Source: Amphimallon solstitiale (taxonomy: Eukaryota > Arthropoda > Insecta > Coleoptera > Scarabaeidae). Taken from it: DNA of 64,000 bases. Each line of letters starts with the position of its first letter. Positions within the stretch are counted from its first letter, which is position 1. The notes below the pieces were generated by a model. That model did no database searches, was not told where the DNA came from, and saw nothing but the letters and a program-made list of their open reading frames with translations. Below are positions 46,161 to 57,125 of this stretch, in pieces. Position numbers and translations under genes: made by a program. The DNA lies in the NCBI GenBank assembly GCA_963170755.1, contig OY720685.1, positions 5,339,062-5,403,061 of the forward strand. The letters are read 5' to 3'.

Positions 46161-48240
46161 CATAAATTAACGTTTTGCATACACAATCGAATAGATTCAG
46201 GTATGTTATATAAGTCAGATTGTATTATATTTCAACATATAGTTTTGCTATGTATGTTAAGCTTAAGAATGCAAATAAAATTACGTAAATTACTGTATTT
46301 AGTATTTTGGCTATATATAAGAATAAAACATCTATTTTATATTTGTCTACGTACCTACATTATTCAATATAATGTTGCGTAATCAACAATGTAAAGAACT
46401 AATTGAATTCCTGTTGTGTTCCTTTATTTAATTGTGTGTCGAGATGTACACTGAAACATGAATGTTTTAGAAAAAGTTGTGGAATTAATCAGCATTAGAT
46501 TTTTGTGATTGAATATAAAATAAAAACGCGATGAAGCCTAATTTACGCCCATATGGTAGCAAAGAGTATAAACAAACAATTACTATGATGCACTTGAATT
46601 TCTGTAGTGTATCTAATAGCACATTAATAAGCAATACATCTTTCTTGATGTCTATGTCTCATAGACTGAGATGAGTAAAAATGAGACTTGCAAATAATTT
46701 ATATTATTGCATGTAAAAAAGGTATGTTGATGTATTTGATTCAATAATTACATCAAAGTACAATTTCTACTTACGAAGTAAAAAATTAAATTTTATTTTA
46801 TTTATGTTCGCAAATCTATTTTGTTTATACTTTCTTGGAATTAAAACAACAAAAAATTATTATGAAATATAAATATTTGTATGAATTAATAGATACATAC
46901 ACATTTATAAAATGATAAAAAAGATTTAGAGAATGTAACAATATCATAAAAACAGGAATACCGTTTGATGCCGTGCCTACCTTGCCGTTCATAACACTGC
47001 AGTATTTACTTCCACAATGTTGGGAAAAGTTCAGAAGAACTCATCACACATTGTCTTGGCAAATTCCAAAATGAATATTATCTTTATACTGTACCATCTA
47101 CAAGTTGTTTTAAACTAAAACATATTTTATTGAAAATTTAAATATAAAATACATTTTATATGTGCTTGATTATAATCTAGTGACAGAAATTACGATACAT
47201 ATTCAGCAAAGTACAAATTAAAAAAAATCACTTCACTATCTTATAAATAATGTGTTCATCCTTCAAGTTATTTTCACAATCAGTGATGCATCATAGCATA
47301 AATTCCAATAACCGGCCCAAAATACCTAATTTCGGCATATTATTATCTCATATCATATGGGATCTGTGGATTCCGTGGTGGACATATCAAAATTCTTCAA
47401 CTTTCTATGAACACATGTATGTTCTATTAGACATATACCAAAAAAATTAGAAGGTCATGGCAAAAAGATGGGTGTGCAACTCTGTAAGGTTTAATAAGAG
47501 CTTATTTATTACATATAAGCAATTCAAATATTTTAATATGTAACATAGTAATACAATTACCTAATTCAAGTACAATTTACTGTGTTATTTGCGTACATTT
47601 CTCCGATGTAGATGACAGTAATTCTAGAATACAAGAATACCACATTATCTAATTCTTTATTATTCTTGCATGTTGAGTTGAATAATTTTAGTGCTGTTAT
47701 TATATCACAAATTATTGTACCTATAGAGGTGTTTTTCTTTCTATCTTCAAAGAAACACAATTGCAATGCAATTGAACTGACTGCGAGTTTTAGTTAATTA
47801 GTTTACAATTTTCACTATAACATAACCACAATTCGTACAATTTTTGACAAATATATTTCTGCGGTATGATCGTTTGTTTGTCTATGATTTGCATATGATG
47901 CCACGACGATATTTCTTCATTCATTAAGGGAAATTAAATTATTTTTCCACATTTAACAAGGCACAATTATTAATTATAAAGAGGTTTGTCGATTTTAAAA
48001 CTATTTATGCTTGTTTGACAATGTACAAACTTTAATCAAATATTTATAGTAATAAATCTATGTGATAATCAAACAGACCTAAATTTGAAAAATTATTTAT
48101 AACGCATGCGCAGTTTGGATAATGCGACTCTTAAACGGCATAGCACCATATGTTTTATTTCACAATGTTGGAGCGAAGTTTTCCTTGTCTACACGCGATA
48201 TAGTAGTATTATATATATGATCACAATACTAACATTGACG
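46161..48240. other. AT-rich non-coding stretch, right part of the 10.65-kb element
   Basis: No gene or repeat was recognised apart from the terminal inverted repeat starting near 48258. Confidence 0.4.
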
Positions 48241-48307
48241 TACTACAACTGTTACATCATGGATTTTGATGACGAAAGTCGATTGTTTGGTGCTTTCTAC
48301 CATAGTA

Positions 48308-49360
48308 TCTGGTTTTGTTCTAGATTTATCAGCCGTAGTACTATTCTCTGATATATCTGTATTTTGTGGACGAGTTATTTGGAATGTGATTTCGTCAAAA
48401 ATGACTTTCCATGCTGTGAAAAATTTAGCTAAAACAACACTCCATATTTTATATTCATTTGGTTCATATTCAACTAATATACCTTTCATACATTTTTTAT
48501 AAAATTTATTTGTTTTTGTTTTATTATGTATGTATGCAGTTGAACCAAATACTTTTAAGTGATTTAATTTTGGTTTCTTATTATTCCACAATTCGTATGG
48601 TGATTTGTTAATATTTAGAGCTTTTGGAAGTGACAAATTAATTAAAAAAAATTTTCAGTCAAAACTGCTTCACCCCAAAAAGTTTTCTCTAAATGTGCAG
48701 AAGCTATTATACTACGTGTTTTACTGTTATAATACGATTCATTCGTTCTGCTACACCATTTTGTTGTGGTGTACGTGGAACCGTCAAATGATATGTGATA
48801 CCTTTTTGGATACAAAAATCTTTAAAATCATTTGACAAGTATTCACAACCATTATCACAATACAGGTTTACTACTTTTAAATTAAAAGGTGCTACACTAC
48901 ACAAAATCTTTAAACATATTAGGTAATTGAGATCGAAAAGTTAGTAAGTATATAACGGTATAATGACTATAATCGTCTATAAATGTTACATAGTATTTTT
49001 ATTGTCTATTGTTGTAGGTGTAATTGGACTGCATGTATTTATATAAACAATAATTAATGCTGTTTCTTAAGATTCTTATTTTTTATGTGCAAAAGGAAAT
49101 CTTGCTTGTTTTCCATATATACAAGCTTCACATAAAATCTTAGAGGGTTTTATGTGTTTTAAATGGTCAATATCTTCGGCTAATTGATAATTTTTAATTT
49201 TCGCAAATTTATCGTTACTGATATGACCTAAACGTTCAGGCCATATTATAAATGTATTTATTTGAGCGGTATTTAAATTATGTCTCAAGTTAATTAAATT
49301 TTGAGGTATAGTGAAATTAACAACAATTAAATTATTCAAGGACATACCTGATAAGATTTT
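48308..49360 (-). pseudogene. 22-kb copia: integrase and pre-integrase region, decayed
   Basis: Minus strand: 49345-49076 carries a pre-integrase zinc region (ERLGHISNDKF, CEACIYGKQARFPF). 48904-48707 has the integrase core CDNGCEYLSNDF and PQQNGVAERMNR. 48636-48308 has SPYELWNNKKPKLNHLKVFG and a linker with TTADKSRTKPDT that runs into the nested element. Frames are broken between blocks. Confidence 0.87.
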
Positions 49361-49442
49361 CTTTTTTTTTTTTATACTGTGTCACCTGTACTCCATCTGG
49401 GTGGATAATTATCGTTATTCCTTTGTTCTGCATGCGGATGAC

Positions 49443-49755
49443 TGTAGTGTATACCTTGACAGGATGTATGTAATACACAATATTATCATATCTTATTGTA
49501 ATATTAGATCATGTCTGTTGCGCTTCCGTACTTGGTCGATTGCCGCATAGAAGCACGTACGAAGCTAATGCTTACGCTGCAGTCTGACAGACACCGAGAT
49601 GACAACAGACAGATATATATACATATAGGTACATATACAACGGGATCATTATTATAATAGAACTAACCTGACCGTCTTGAATAAAGAAGTATAAAAGTGT
49701 ACTACTTGTATTATTTAAAGCGACGAACCAAAGGAACCCCTGTGGTTCCGCCACA
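49443..49755 (+). repeat. Gypsy 5' LTR
   Basis: 313 bp. TATAAAAGTGTAC near 49690 is a candidate core promoter. Confidence 0.95.
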
Positions 49756-50164
49756 TGGCGATCCTGCCAGTTATTATTATTTAAAAGTGGTAAAATCAAC
49801 ATTAGTTCAACTTAAATAAAAATGTAAATAAGTTGAAAAAACAAAATGGGCCACAAACAAACAAGAGCAGAAAGTATCCCACAACGGAATCGTCACCGAC
49901 TGATGTAAAGGTGCCAGTTTACATCATACTCGGAATAATGGCAGTAATTTTCATCCCAAAAATTACGAAGATGCACCGGCGAACAATGAAGAGGAGTTTG
50001 CAACACACAATTGGGATGAAATTAATACAAAAATATCAGATATAAAAAATGAGATTATAAAAGAATCCAAACGGGCGATAAAAAAGCAAATTCCGAAATC
50101 AGATAAAATACGTAATGAAATAAGAGACAAATTAATTGAACTTTATAATAACTTAGTTAGTATT

Positions 50165-51163
50165 TTGGCTTCGTCCTGGATTACCTGTAATGAAGAGCAA
50201 AGACAGACTTGCAAGCTAATTTTTCACCAAACTAGGGACAAAATTGTTAGATCATTTCAATCATTAGGTGTTAAATATAAAGTGCCTGCGTCAGTTTTAG
50301 ATAAAATTAATCCCCTCATTCTAGACGACGAAACTGAAGACGAGGAAGAAACGATGGCCTTATCAAATATAGAATTTTTTAACTTGGCTAGTAAATTTAT
50401 TCCTTCAGAATTTGACGGTTCTTACGACAAATTACAGTCCTTTTTGGATGCACTAGCTCTTTTACAAGCTAACTCCGAAGGACATGCAGATCGTGCAGTT
50501 TCCTTTGTCAAAACACGGCTAACCGGCAAAGCCCGCGATCTAATTAACGATAATATGAGTCTTGCAGATATTATAACAGCTTTAAAACAAGGCATTAAAG
50601 GCGAAAGTTCAAAAATAATATCAGCAAAACTTATAAATCTTAAACAAAATTCAAAAGAATCTGCCAAATTTGCATCAGAAATAGAGGCTCTTACATTATC
50701 TCTAAACAGAGCATACATTAGTGAAGGTGTTCCTAACACAGTAGCGCAAATTTATTCTACAGATACTGCTGTAAAAGCATTATCGAAAAACGCTTCCTCC
50801 GAGCGTGCCCGTTTAATCATGGAAGCAGGAACATTTTCATCAGTGCAAGATGCTATTTCAAAATTTGTTAATATAAATACGGAAACCACTAGCTCCAATG
50901 TTTTATATGTCAGACATAACCGTAGACACCCTACTGCCCGTATAAATAATCATAGTCGCGGAAGACACTATACTACTAATACCTACAATAGTGGTAACAA
51001 TAACAATAGTCGATTTCAAAATCGCAGACAAAGAGGTAATAATTTTCAATCGTATCGGGGCAATACTCGCGGTCGTCAATTTAGAAATATTAGACTTTGT
51101 GAAACTCAGCAAGATCCGGAAAACCAGCCGCGCCCCCAGGGGGAGCGACTGGGGGATATGTAA
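50165..51163 (+). CDS. Gypsy gag
   Basis: About 332 residues from 50165, where the codon is TTG. The frame is open further upstream to about 49900 without an ATG, and an ATG in a different frame at 49846 (MGHKQTRAE) suggests a small frameshift or non-AUG start. The middle (EFFNLASKFIPSEFDG onwards) resembles gypsy capsid. The C-terminus is rich in Arg, Asn and Gly (RGRHYTTNTYNSGNNNNSRF) and has no CCHC knuckle. The end overlaps pol in the -1 frame. Confidence 0.8.
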   Translation: MASSWITCNEEQRQTCKLIFHQTRDKIVRSFQSLGVKYKVPASVLDKINPLILDDETEDEEETMALSNIEFFNLASKFIPSEFDGSYDKLQSFLDALALLQANSEGHADRAVSFVKTRLTGKARDLINDNMSLADIITALKQGIKGESSKIISAKLINLKQNSKESAKFASEIEALTLSLNRAYISEGVPNTVAQIYSTDTAVKALSKNASSERARLIMEAGTFSSVQDAISKFVNINTETTSSNVLYVRHNRRHPTARINNHSRGRHYTTNTYNSGNNNNSRFQNRRQRGNNFQSYRGNTRGRQFRNIRLCETQQDPENQPRPQGERLGDM

Positions 51164-54100
51164 ATATTTTTACGTTCAATTTATCTCTTGCAAATTTTGT
51201 ATTTGTTAATACTGACTTTGCTGTCGAAAAACTAACGTTAATTGTTGATACTGGTGCTGATATCTCGATTATTAAACGTAGTAGCATACAAAGAAATCAT
51301 ATAATAGATACTATAAATTCATGTAAAATCAGAGGTATTACCAATGAGCATACAAAATCTCTAGGTATTACAGAAACTTCTATTTTTTTCGATACTTTAA
51401 AAATAAAACACAAATTTCACATAGTGGGAGACGATTTTCCCATAACCACAGATGGAATTTTAGGTAGAGACTTTATTTCTAAATATAAATGTAATTTAAA
51501 TTATGAAAATTGGACTTTGTCATTACTTATTAATCAAAAAGAAATTATAATACCAATTTATGACAGTGCAGAAAATGGTATATTACATATTCCAGCACGC
51601 AGCGAAGTAGTTAGAAAAATAGCAATAAAATCAAAAAAAGATTTGTTAGTTTTAAATAAAGAAATTATACCCGGAGTTTTTGTTGCCCGCACTATAGTAT
51701 CCGCAGAAAATCCCTTAGTCAGAATAATAAATACAACGTTTCAAACTGCAACGATAAGAAACAACGACTTTACAACTGTCGACCTTGCTGAATACGACAT
51801 TTTTAATATTCAAACCGATATGAATGAACGACACTCTAATTTATTAAAAGAAATAAATAAAAATATGCCAGAATTTGTGAAAACAGATTTAAATAAATTA
51901 TTACATGAATTTTCCGATATATTCGCTTTAAAATCACATAAAGTAACAGCAAATAATTTTTATACACAGAAATTAAAATTAAATGATAATAAACCCGTTT
52001 ATGTGAAAAACTATCGCATACCGAAAATGCAAAAAGAGGAAATAAATCGGCAAGTTGACAAAATGCTACAAAACAACATTATAGAACCATCTGTATCGGA
52101 ATATAATAGCCCAGTTTTACTAGTTCCGAAGAAATCTATCGACGGGAACAAAAAATGGCGTTTAGTGATCGATTATCGAAAACTTAATTCCAAATTAATA
52201 GGAGATAAATTCCCACTCCCGCGAATTGATGATATTTTAGATGAACTCGGACGAGCAAAATGGTTTTCCGTTATCGATATGATCTCTGGATTTCATCAAA
52301 TACCTTTAGATGAAGATTCTCGTGACTTTACGTCATTCAGCACGGACAAAGGAGCCTTTAGGTACACCCGGGTCCCTTTCGGATTATCAGTAAGCCCAAA
52401 TAGTTTTCAAAGAATGATGACAATAGCTTTCTCCGGTTTGACCCCCGAAAAAGCTTTTCTTTATATGGACGATTTAATTGTACTTGGTTGTTCTGTTAAT
52501 CATCACTTTCATAATTTAAAACAAGTTTTTCAAGTATGCAGAAAATATAATCTTAAACTAAATCCCGCAAAATGTCAGTTTTTCAGAAAAGAAGTAACAT
52601 ATTTAGGTCACAAAATTACTGATAAAGGTATCTTGCCAGATGAATCAAAATACGATATAATTAATAAATACCCCGTACCACAAACCCCAGATGCAGTTAA
52701 ACGATTTGTAGCATTCTGTAACTACTATCGCAGGTTCATTCCAGATTTTGCAGAATTATCACATCCGTTGAATAAATTAACAAGAAAAAGAGTCACATTT
52801 ATTTGGACAGAAGAATGCCAAAACAGTTTTGAAAGGCTTAAAAAAGCACTAATAAGTCCTAAAATATTACAATACCCAGATTTTTCGAAACCATTTATTT
52901 TGTCAACAGATGCATCAAACACAGCTTGTGGTGCAATTTTGAGTCAAAATTTCGAAAATTATGAATTGCCTATTTCCTATGCTTCACGCGCATTCACAAA
53001 AGGAGAAGCTAATAAATCAACTATTGAGAAAGAATTGGCAGCAATTCATTGGGCGGTAACTTATTTTAGGCCTTATTTGTGGAATCAAAATTTTTTAATA
53101 AAAAGCGATCACAGACCTTTGGTATATTTATTTTCAATGAAAAATCCTTCCTCAAAATTAACTAGAATGCGATTAGATCTAGAAGAATTTAATTTTGAAA
53201 TTGAATATATTAAGGGTAGTGAAAATGTCGGGGCTGATGCACTATCGCGAATCGATATACATGAATTAAAGAAAATACAGGAAAATGTTTCACAAATTCT
53301 GCCAATAACAAGATCAATGACATTAAAAAAAGACGAGGTTAAGCAAGAACGCAAACGTTCCATCGCTCTAGAACCTACTATATACGAATCATTAGACAGT
53401 TCTGAATTACATAAAGTACCCACTTTAAATTTTTTTATAAAGCCAACATTACTTAGAATAATGATTAGGCAAAATAAAAGAGTGAGCGCTCAAGAACCGA
53501 TAACAATTATTAATGGTAATATTGCTCTAGCGCAAGTATTATCTCGACTAGATAATCTAGCAAATAATTGCGGTTTCAATAAAGTAAAATTATTTATGAA
53601 TGATAATATATTTTCAAAGTGCACTATAAATGAATTCAAAAAGGTGGGACAAAATATACTGAAACATATAACAATCATACTTTGTAGGGTACCCAAAATA
53701 ATTACTAATAATAACGAGAAGCAGACATTGCTCAAAACATTTCACGATGATCCGCTTACAGGTGGACATTGTGGACAAAAAAGACTTCTGAAAAAACTAA
53801 GAATGAACTATAGATGGAAAAATATGTCGCGCGACATTGCAAATTATGTTAAACGATGTAAAAAATGTCAAATAAATAAAGCAAAATCAAAACATTGTGA
53901 ACCTATGGTTATCACACCAACTCCCCAAACTGCATTTGATATAGTTTGCGTTGATACCATTGGTCCATTTTCTAAGTCAGTGAACGGAAACGTATATGCT
54001 GTAACTCTACAATGTGAGTTGACAAAATATTTAATTACAGTGCCAATACCAAATAAAGAAGCAAAAACGGTAGCTAAAGCAATTTTCGAAAATTTTATTT

Positions 54101-54750
54101 TAGTATATGGCCCCATGAAAGAAATTAGAACTGATATGGGAACAGAATACAGGAATAAGGTTTTCGAAAACATTGCAAACTTTCTCAAAATAAGTCATAA
54201 AATATCAACAGCTTACCATAGTCAAAGTATAGGTGGTTGTGAACGAAATCACAGAGTGTTAAATGAATTCATTCGCATGTATGTCAATGACACGCATGAC
54301 GACTGGGAAAACTGGATGAAGTATTATACATTCTGTTATAATACAACACCCTGTACATATCACAATTATACACCATTTGAGCTTATTTTCGGTAGAAACT
54401 GTAGTTTTGTAGAGAATTTTACGAGTGCTAAAGTAGACCCTTTGTACAATGTAGAGGCATACGAACAAGAAATACGTTATAGACTTCAAGTAGCGCATAA
54501 AACAGCTAAAGAATTCTTGGAAAAGGCCAAAATACAGCGGAAACACATATATGATAATAATGCAAAACATTTAGAACTCAAACCAGGTGATCATGTACTC
54601 GTTTCTAACGAGGAACGTAGTAAATTCGACCCGTGGTTTGAGGGTCCTTTTGTGATAACTAGTATTGATGGTCCCAATTGCGTAATCAAAAATGCAAAAG
54701 GCAAAGAAATGACTTTGCATAAAAACCGTGTACTTCCATATATTTCCTAA
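51103..54750 (+). CDS. Gypsy pol: protease, RT, RNase H, integrase
   Basis: Opens in the -1 frame relative to gag with an overlap of about 60 bases, so expression by -1 ribosomal frameshift is likely. Protease DTGADISIIK (51253) and GILGRDF; reverse transcriptase with LVIDYRKLN, VIDMISGFHQIPL, FGLSVSPNSFQ and YMDDLIVL; RNase H with STDASNTACGAIL; integrase with an HHCC zinc region (GGHCGQKRLLKKL, CKKCQ), VDTIGPF, RTDMGTEY and GGCERNHR for the DDE core. No internal stop was seen, so the element may still be able to move. Confidence 0.95.
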   Translation, partial: NSARSGKPAAPPGGATGGYVNIFTFNLSLANFVFVNTDFAVEKLTLIVDTGADISIIKRSSIQRNHIIDTINSCKIRGITNEHTKSLGITETSIFFDTLKIKHKFHIVGDDFPITTDGILGRDFISKYKCNLNYENWTLSLLINQKEIIIPIYDSAENGILHIPARSEVVRKIAIKSKKDLLVLNKEIIPGVFVARTIVSAENPLVRIINTTFQTATIRNNDFTTVDLAEYDIFNIQTDMNERHSNLLKEINKNMPEFVKTDLNKLLHEFSDIFALKSHKVTANNFYTQKLKLNDNKPVYVKNYRIPKMQKEEINRQVDKMLQNNIIEPSVSEYNSPVLLVPKKSIDGNKKWRLVIDYRKLNSKLIGDKFPLPRIDDILDELGRAKWFSVIDMISGFHQIPLDEDSRDFTSFSTDKGAFRYTRVPFGLSVSPNSFQRMMTIAFSGLTPEKAFLYMDDLIVLGCSVNHHFHNLKQVFQVCRKYNLKLNPAKCQFFRKEVTYLGHKITDKGILPDESKYDIINKYPVPQTPDAVKRFVAFCNYYRRFIPDFAELSHPLNKLTRKRVTFIWTEECQNSFERLKKALISPKILQYPDFSKPFILSTDASNTACGAILSQNFENYELPISYASRAFTKGEANKSTIEKELAAIHWAVTYFRPYLWNQNFLIKSDHRPLVYLFSMKNPSSKLTRMRLDLEEFNFEIEYIKGSENVGADALSRIDIHELKKIQENVSQILPITRSMTLKKDEVKQERKRSIALEPTIYESLDSSELHKVPTLNFFIKPTLLRIMIRQNKRVSAQEPITIINGNIALAQVLSRLDNLANNCGFNKVKLFMNDNIFSKCTINEFKKVGQNILKHITIILCRVPKIITNNNEKQTLLKTFHDDPLTGGHCGQKRLLKKLRMNYRWKNMSRDIANYVKRCKKCQINKAKSKHCEPMVITPTPQTAFDIVCVDTIGPFSKSVNGNVYAVTLQCELTKYLITVPIPNKEAKTVAKAIFENFILVYGPMKEIRTDMGTEYRNKVFENIANFLKISHKISTAYHSQSIGGCERNHRVLNEFIRMYVNDTHDDWENWMKYYTFCYNTTPCTYHNYTPFELIFGRNCSFVENFTSAKVDPLYNVEAYEQEIRYRLQVAHKTAKEFLEKAKIQRKHIYDNNAKHLELKPGDHVLVSNEERSKFDPWFEGPFVITSIDGPNCVIKNAKGKEMTLHKNRVLPYIS

Positions 54751-55181
54751 AAATTAAGCATAATCTAACTATAAATCAAATTATAAATATTCAGCGCTGA
54801 ATATCTCACTAAGGTGTATATACATATTTACTAAATAACTAAGTAAGATATATAAATATATATATATATATTTACTGAATAACTAATTAAGGTATATCTA
54901 TTTTATGAGTAAATTTTTAAGGATTATCATTTTAAGCAAATTAGTTAAGAAATTTGAATGTATACTTTAAGAATATAAATGTTTAGTTTGTAATACGCAT
55001 GAACGTGTCATAATATGTTAATATAGGAATACGTGGATATTAAGTACATTGTGTATATGTATTTTTCAGATAAATGTAAGTTTGTATTAAGACGATTTAA
55101 GATCTAAGGTGTCAAATTTTATTTATGTCAACAAAGAATGATCTCATTTGCAATGAGGATCATTCTCGTAGAAAGGGAAGG
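54751..55181. other. Gypsy 3' untranslated region
   Basis: AT-rich, with a TA microsatellite at about 54849-54873 and no env-like frame. Confidence 0.7.
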
Positions 55182-55494
55182 TGTAGTGTATACCTTGACA
55201 GGATGTATGTAATACACAATATTATCATATCTTATTGTAATATTAGATCATGTCTGTTGCGCTTCCGTACTTGGTCGATTGCCGCATAGAAGCACGTACG
55301 AAGCTAATGCTTACGCTGCAGTCTGACAGACACCGAGATGACAACAGACAGATATATATACATATAGGTACATATACAACGGGATCATTATTATAATAGA
55401 ACTAACCTGACCGTCTTGAATAAAGAAGTATAAAAGTGTACTACTTGTATTATTTAAAGCGACGAACCAAAGGAACCCCTGTGGTTCCGCCACA
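55182..55494 (+). repeat. Gypsy 3' LTR
   Basis: 313 bp, identical by eye to the 5' LTR. Confidence 0.95.
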
Positions 55495-55498
55495 TGAC

Positions 55499-56600
55499 TG
55501 ATAATATGTTGTAGGGAACTTCAGAGCAGTATAAAACATCCTCGAAGCAGCCTTGAATTTCATAATTTGTTGTAATATTGGTGATACCCTTTTTCGTTGC
55601 TGCAACTGTTGCACCAAATTTTTCCACTCCAATATTTACAGTTGTAGGTAAATCGTAGCATGTTGTAAAAATACCATGCTTGTTTACTATATGATCCGTA
55701 ACACCAGAATCAAGAAGAAAAGTTATTTCGTTTGGAATGAGATTTTTGCAATTTTAATTTTGTAACTTGAAAACAAAACTATTATCAATCTTGGCTTGTT
55801 GAATTGTCTGTAGTGTAGTGGGCAATCATTATTTATGCCTATCACTTCCTTATAATAATAGCAAGAAGATTACGTCGACCACAATGTTCACATTTCATAT
55901 GTGAAACTTTGTATCTTGCCTGGGATACCTTTTCTTGATTTTACAATTAGAAAAAGGTTTGTTTTTCTTTCCTGATACATGGTTTCTTTCAAGCTTATTT
56001 CCTTCAGGATGAATGTTTTTCAAATTTGCAAACTTATTGAAGCATGACTTGTGTCAGTATTAGTTTTAAGTTTAACTTCATGATCTAGAAGACTTGTTTT
56101 TACAAAACACATATTTTAATCATCATTTAATGTCTCATGCACTGTTATTACTCCATCATAGGGTGGAGGCAAGGTTGATAATAGATGGGATACTTTATCC
56201 ATTTCATCCAATTTTGCTCCAGCGAAATAATTTCAGTAATGGTGTCCTCAAAAATGGTGAAATGATGGATTAAGCTTACATCATCTTTTAATTTCAATAT
56301 TAGGAGTTTCTTTCATAGTGCAAGTTGTGTATATAGGTAAACTACGTCTTTCATAAATTTTATCAAGATTTGCCAAAATCTGTTCGCAAAATTTTCTTTG
56401 ACAAGACCTATTTCAATTTTGCAGGTTGTTCATCTGGCATTTCTTCTTCGATCACATTTAAAACATTTAATTCCGCAAGCAATGCCTTGATACGGAATTT
56501 CCATACACTATAACGTTCACCACTAAATTGTTCAATATTCCGTTTTCAATTTTAAACACAATATATATATATACACAACTGATAGTTAATTTAAAAAAAA
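55499..56600 (-). pseudogene. 22-kb copia: gag and protease, decayed
   Basis: On the minus strand, a protease block with LLDSGVTDHIVNKHG (about 55675-55720) is followed by VEKFGATVAATKKG (about 55582-55625). Upstream, a zinc knuckle start MKCEHCGRRN (about 55870-55900) precedes a TA-rich, frame-broken gag to about 56600. Confidence 0.8.
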
Positions 56601-56672
56601 ATTGAGATAGGTATCACACAATGTGTATTGAAATTAATTACAGGTTTAATCGCGTAAACTGGGCCCATAACC

Positions 56673-56954
56673 TATTGGGACTAGGTATTAAAATAAAACG
56701 CAGTGTATTTGAATATGTGTGTATTCGATATTAACGTGTCTGTAGAACTAACTCAAGAGAAAAATAATATAGTACATATATCGCATTTCTCCAGTGCATC
56801 TTATATAAAGAAATATGTATACTGACACATAATAGAGTGCTGACAATTTAATGAGCATAACATATACACACAACTCGAGCGGGTATGGTCTGTGGACACA
56901 TATATTTGTGATTTATATTTTTGTATAGGAAATGCCCATGATGCATTTCTAACA
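56673..56954 (-). repeat. 5' LTR of the 22-kb copia
   Basis: 282 bp matching 34611-34892 with a few substitutions. The GGTTATGGGCCCAG primer site abuts it at 56659-56672 and the TATTT duplication follows at 56955. Confidence 0.92.
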
Positions 56955-56959
56955 TATTT

Positions 56960-57125
56960 AATAGGTAAATCATCAATAAAAGATGACGGAGAAAGTTGGG
57001 ATAATATTTAAGATTACATATACATATATGTAATTACTCTACTTCTGTTTTTCCAAATTGTAAATTGTGACACTCTCCTTCATTGTCTTTAATAAATGTC
57101 TTTTGTATGTTTTTTTAAATTAAAA
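56960..57125. other. Probable 3' untranslated region of gene B
   Basis: AT-rich stretch between the copia target site and the gene B stop codon. No polyadenylation site was fixed with certainty. Confidence 0.5.

Larger units (their letters stand above)
37655..48305. mobile_element. 10.65-kb TA-flanked DNA element inside the copia linker
   Basis: Ends CTATACCAGAAAGC and GCTTTCTACCATAG are inverted, with further similarity for about 45 bp (CAATCGACTT-CGTCAT). Both sides have TA and then the copia ADKSRTKPD repeat. TA target and a relic IS630-type transposase (43190-44330) point to Tc1/mariner-IS630. A CACTA-like element (39653-42498) is nested within. Confidence 0.72.
49443..55494 (+). mobile_element. 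Young Ty3/gypsy retrotransposon, 6.05 kb
   Basis: LTRs of 313 bp (49443-49755 and 55182-55494) appear identical. They start TGTAGTG and end CCGCCACA, with a 4-bp duplication TGAC on both sides (49439-49442, 55495-55498). A primer site TGGCGATCCTGCCAG follows the 5' LTR, and a polypurine tract GAAAGGGAAGG precedes the 3' LTR. Pol is open for about 1216 codons. No envelope-like frame lies between pol and the 3' LTR. Inserted in the minus-strand copia between integrase and protease. Confidence 0.97.
34611..56954 (-). mobile_element. Old copia element spread over 22 kb by nested insertions
   Basis: Two 282-bp LTRs (34611-34892 and 56673-56954), a few bases different, with plus-strand form TATTGGGACTAGG...TTTCTAACA, are flanked by TATTT at both outer sides (34606-34610 and 56955-56959). 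On the minus strand GGTTATGGGCCCAG, the copia primer site, abuts the right LTR (56659-56672). Pieces of its polyprotein on the minus strand lie at 55499-56600 (gag, protease), 48308-49360 (integrase) and 36210-37652 (reverse transcriptase, RNase H). Insertions are MITEs at 34987-36196, a TA-flanked element at 37655-48305 and a gypsy element at 49443-55494. Confidence 0.92.

Noticed and set aside
54751..55181. Envelope gene making the gypsy element an errantivirus
   Set aside because: There is no open frame of useful length between pol and the 3' LTR.
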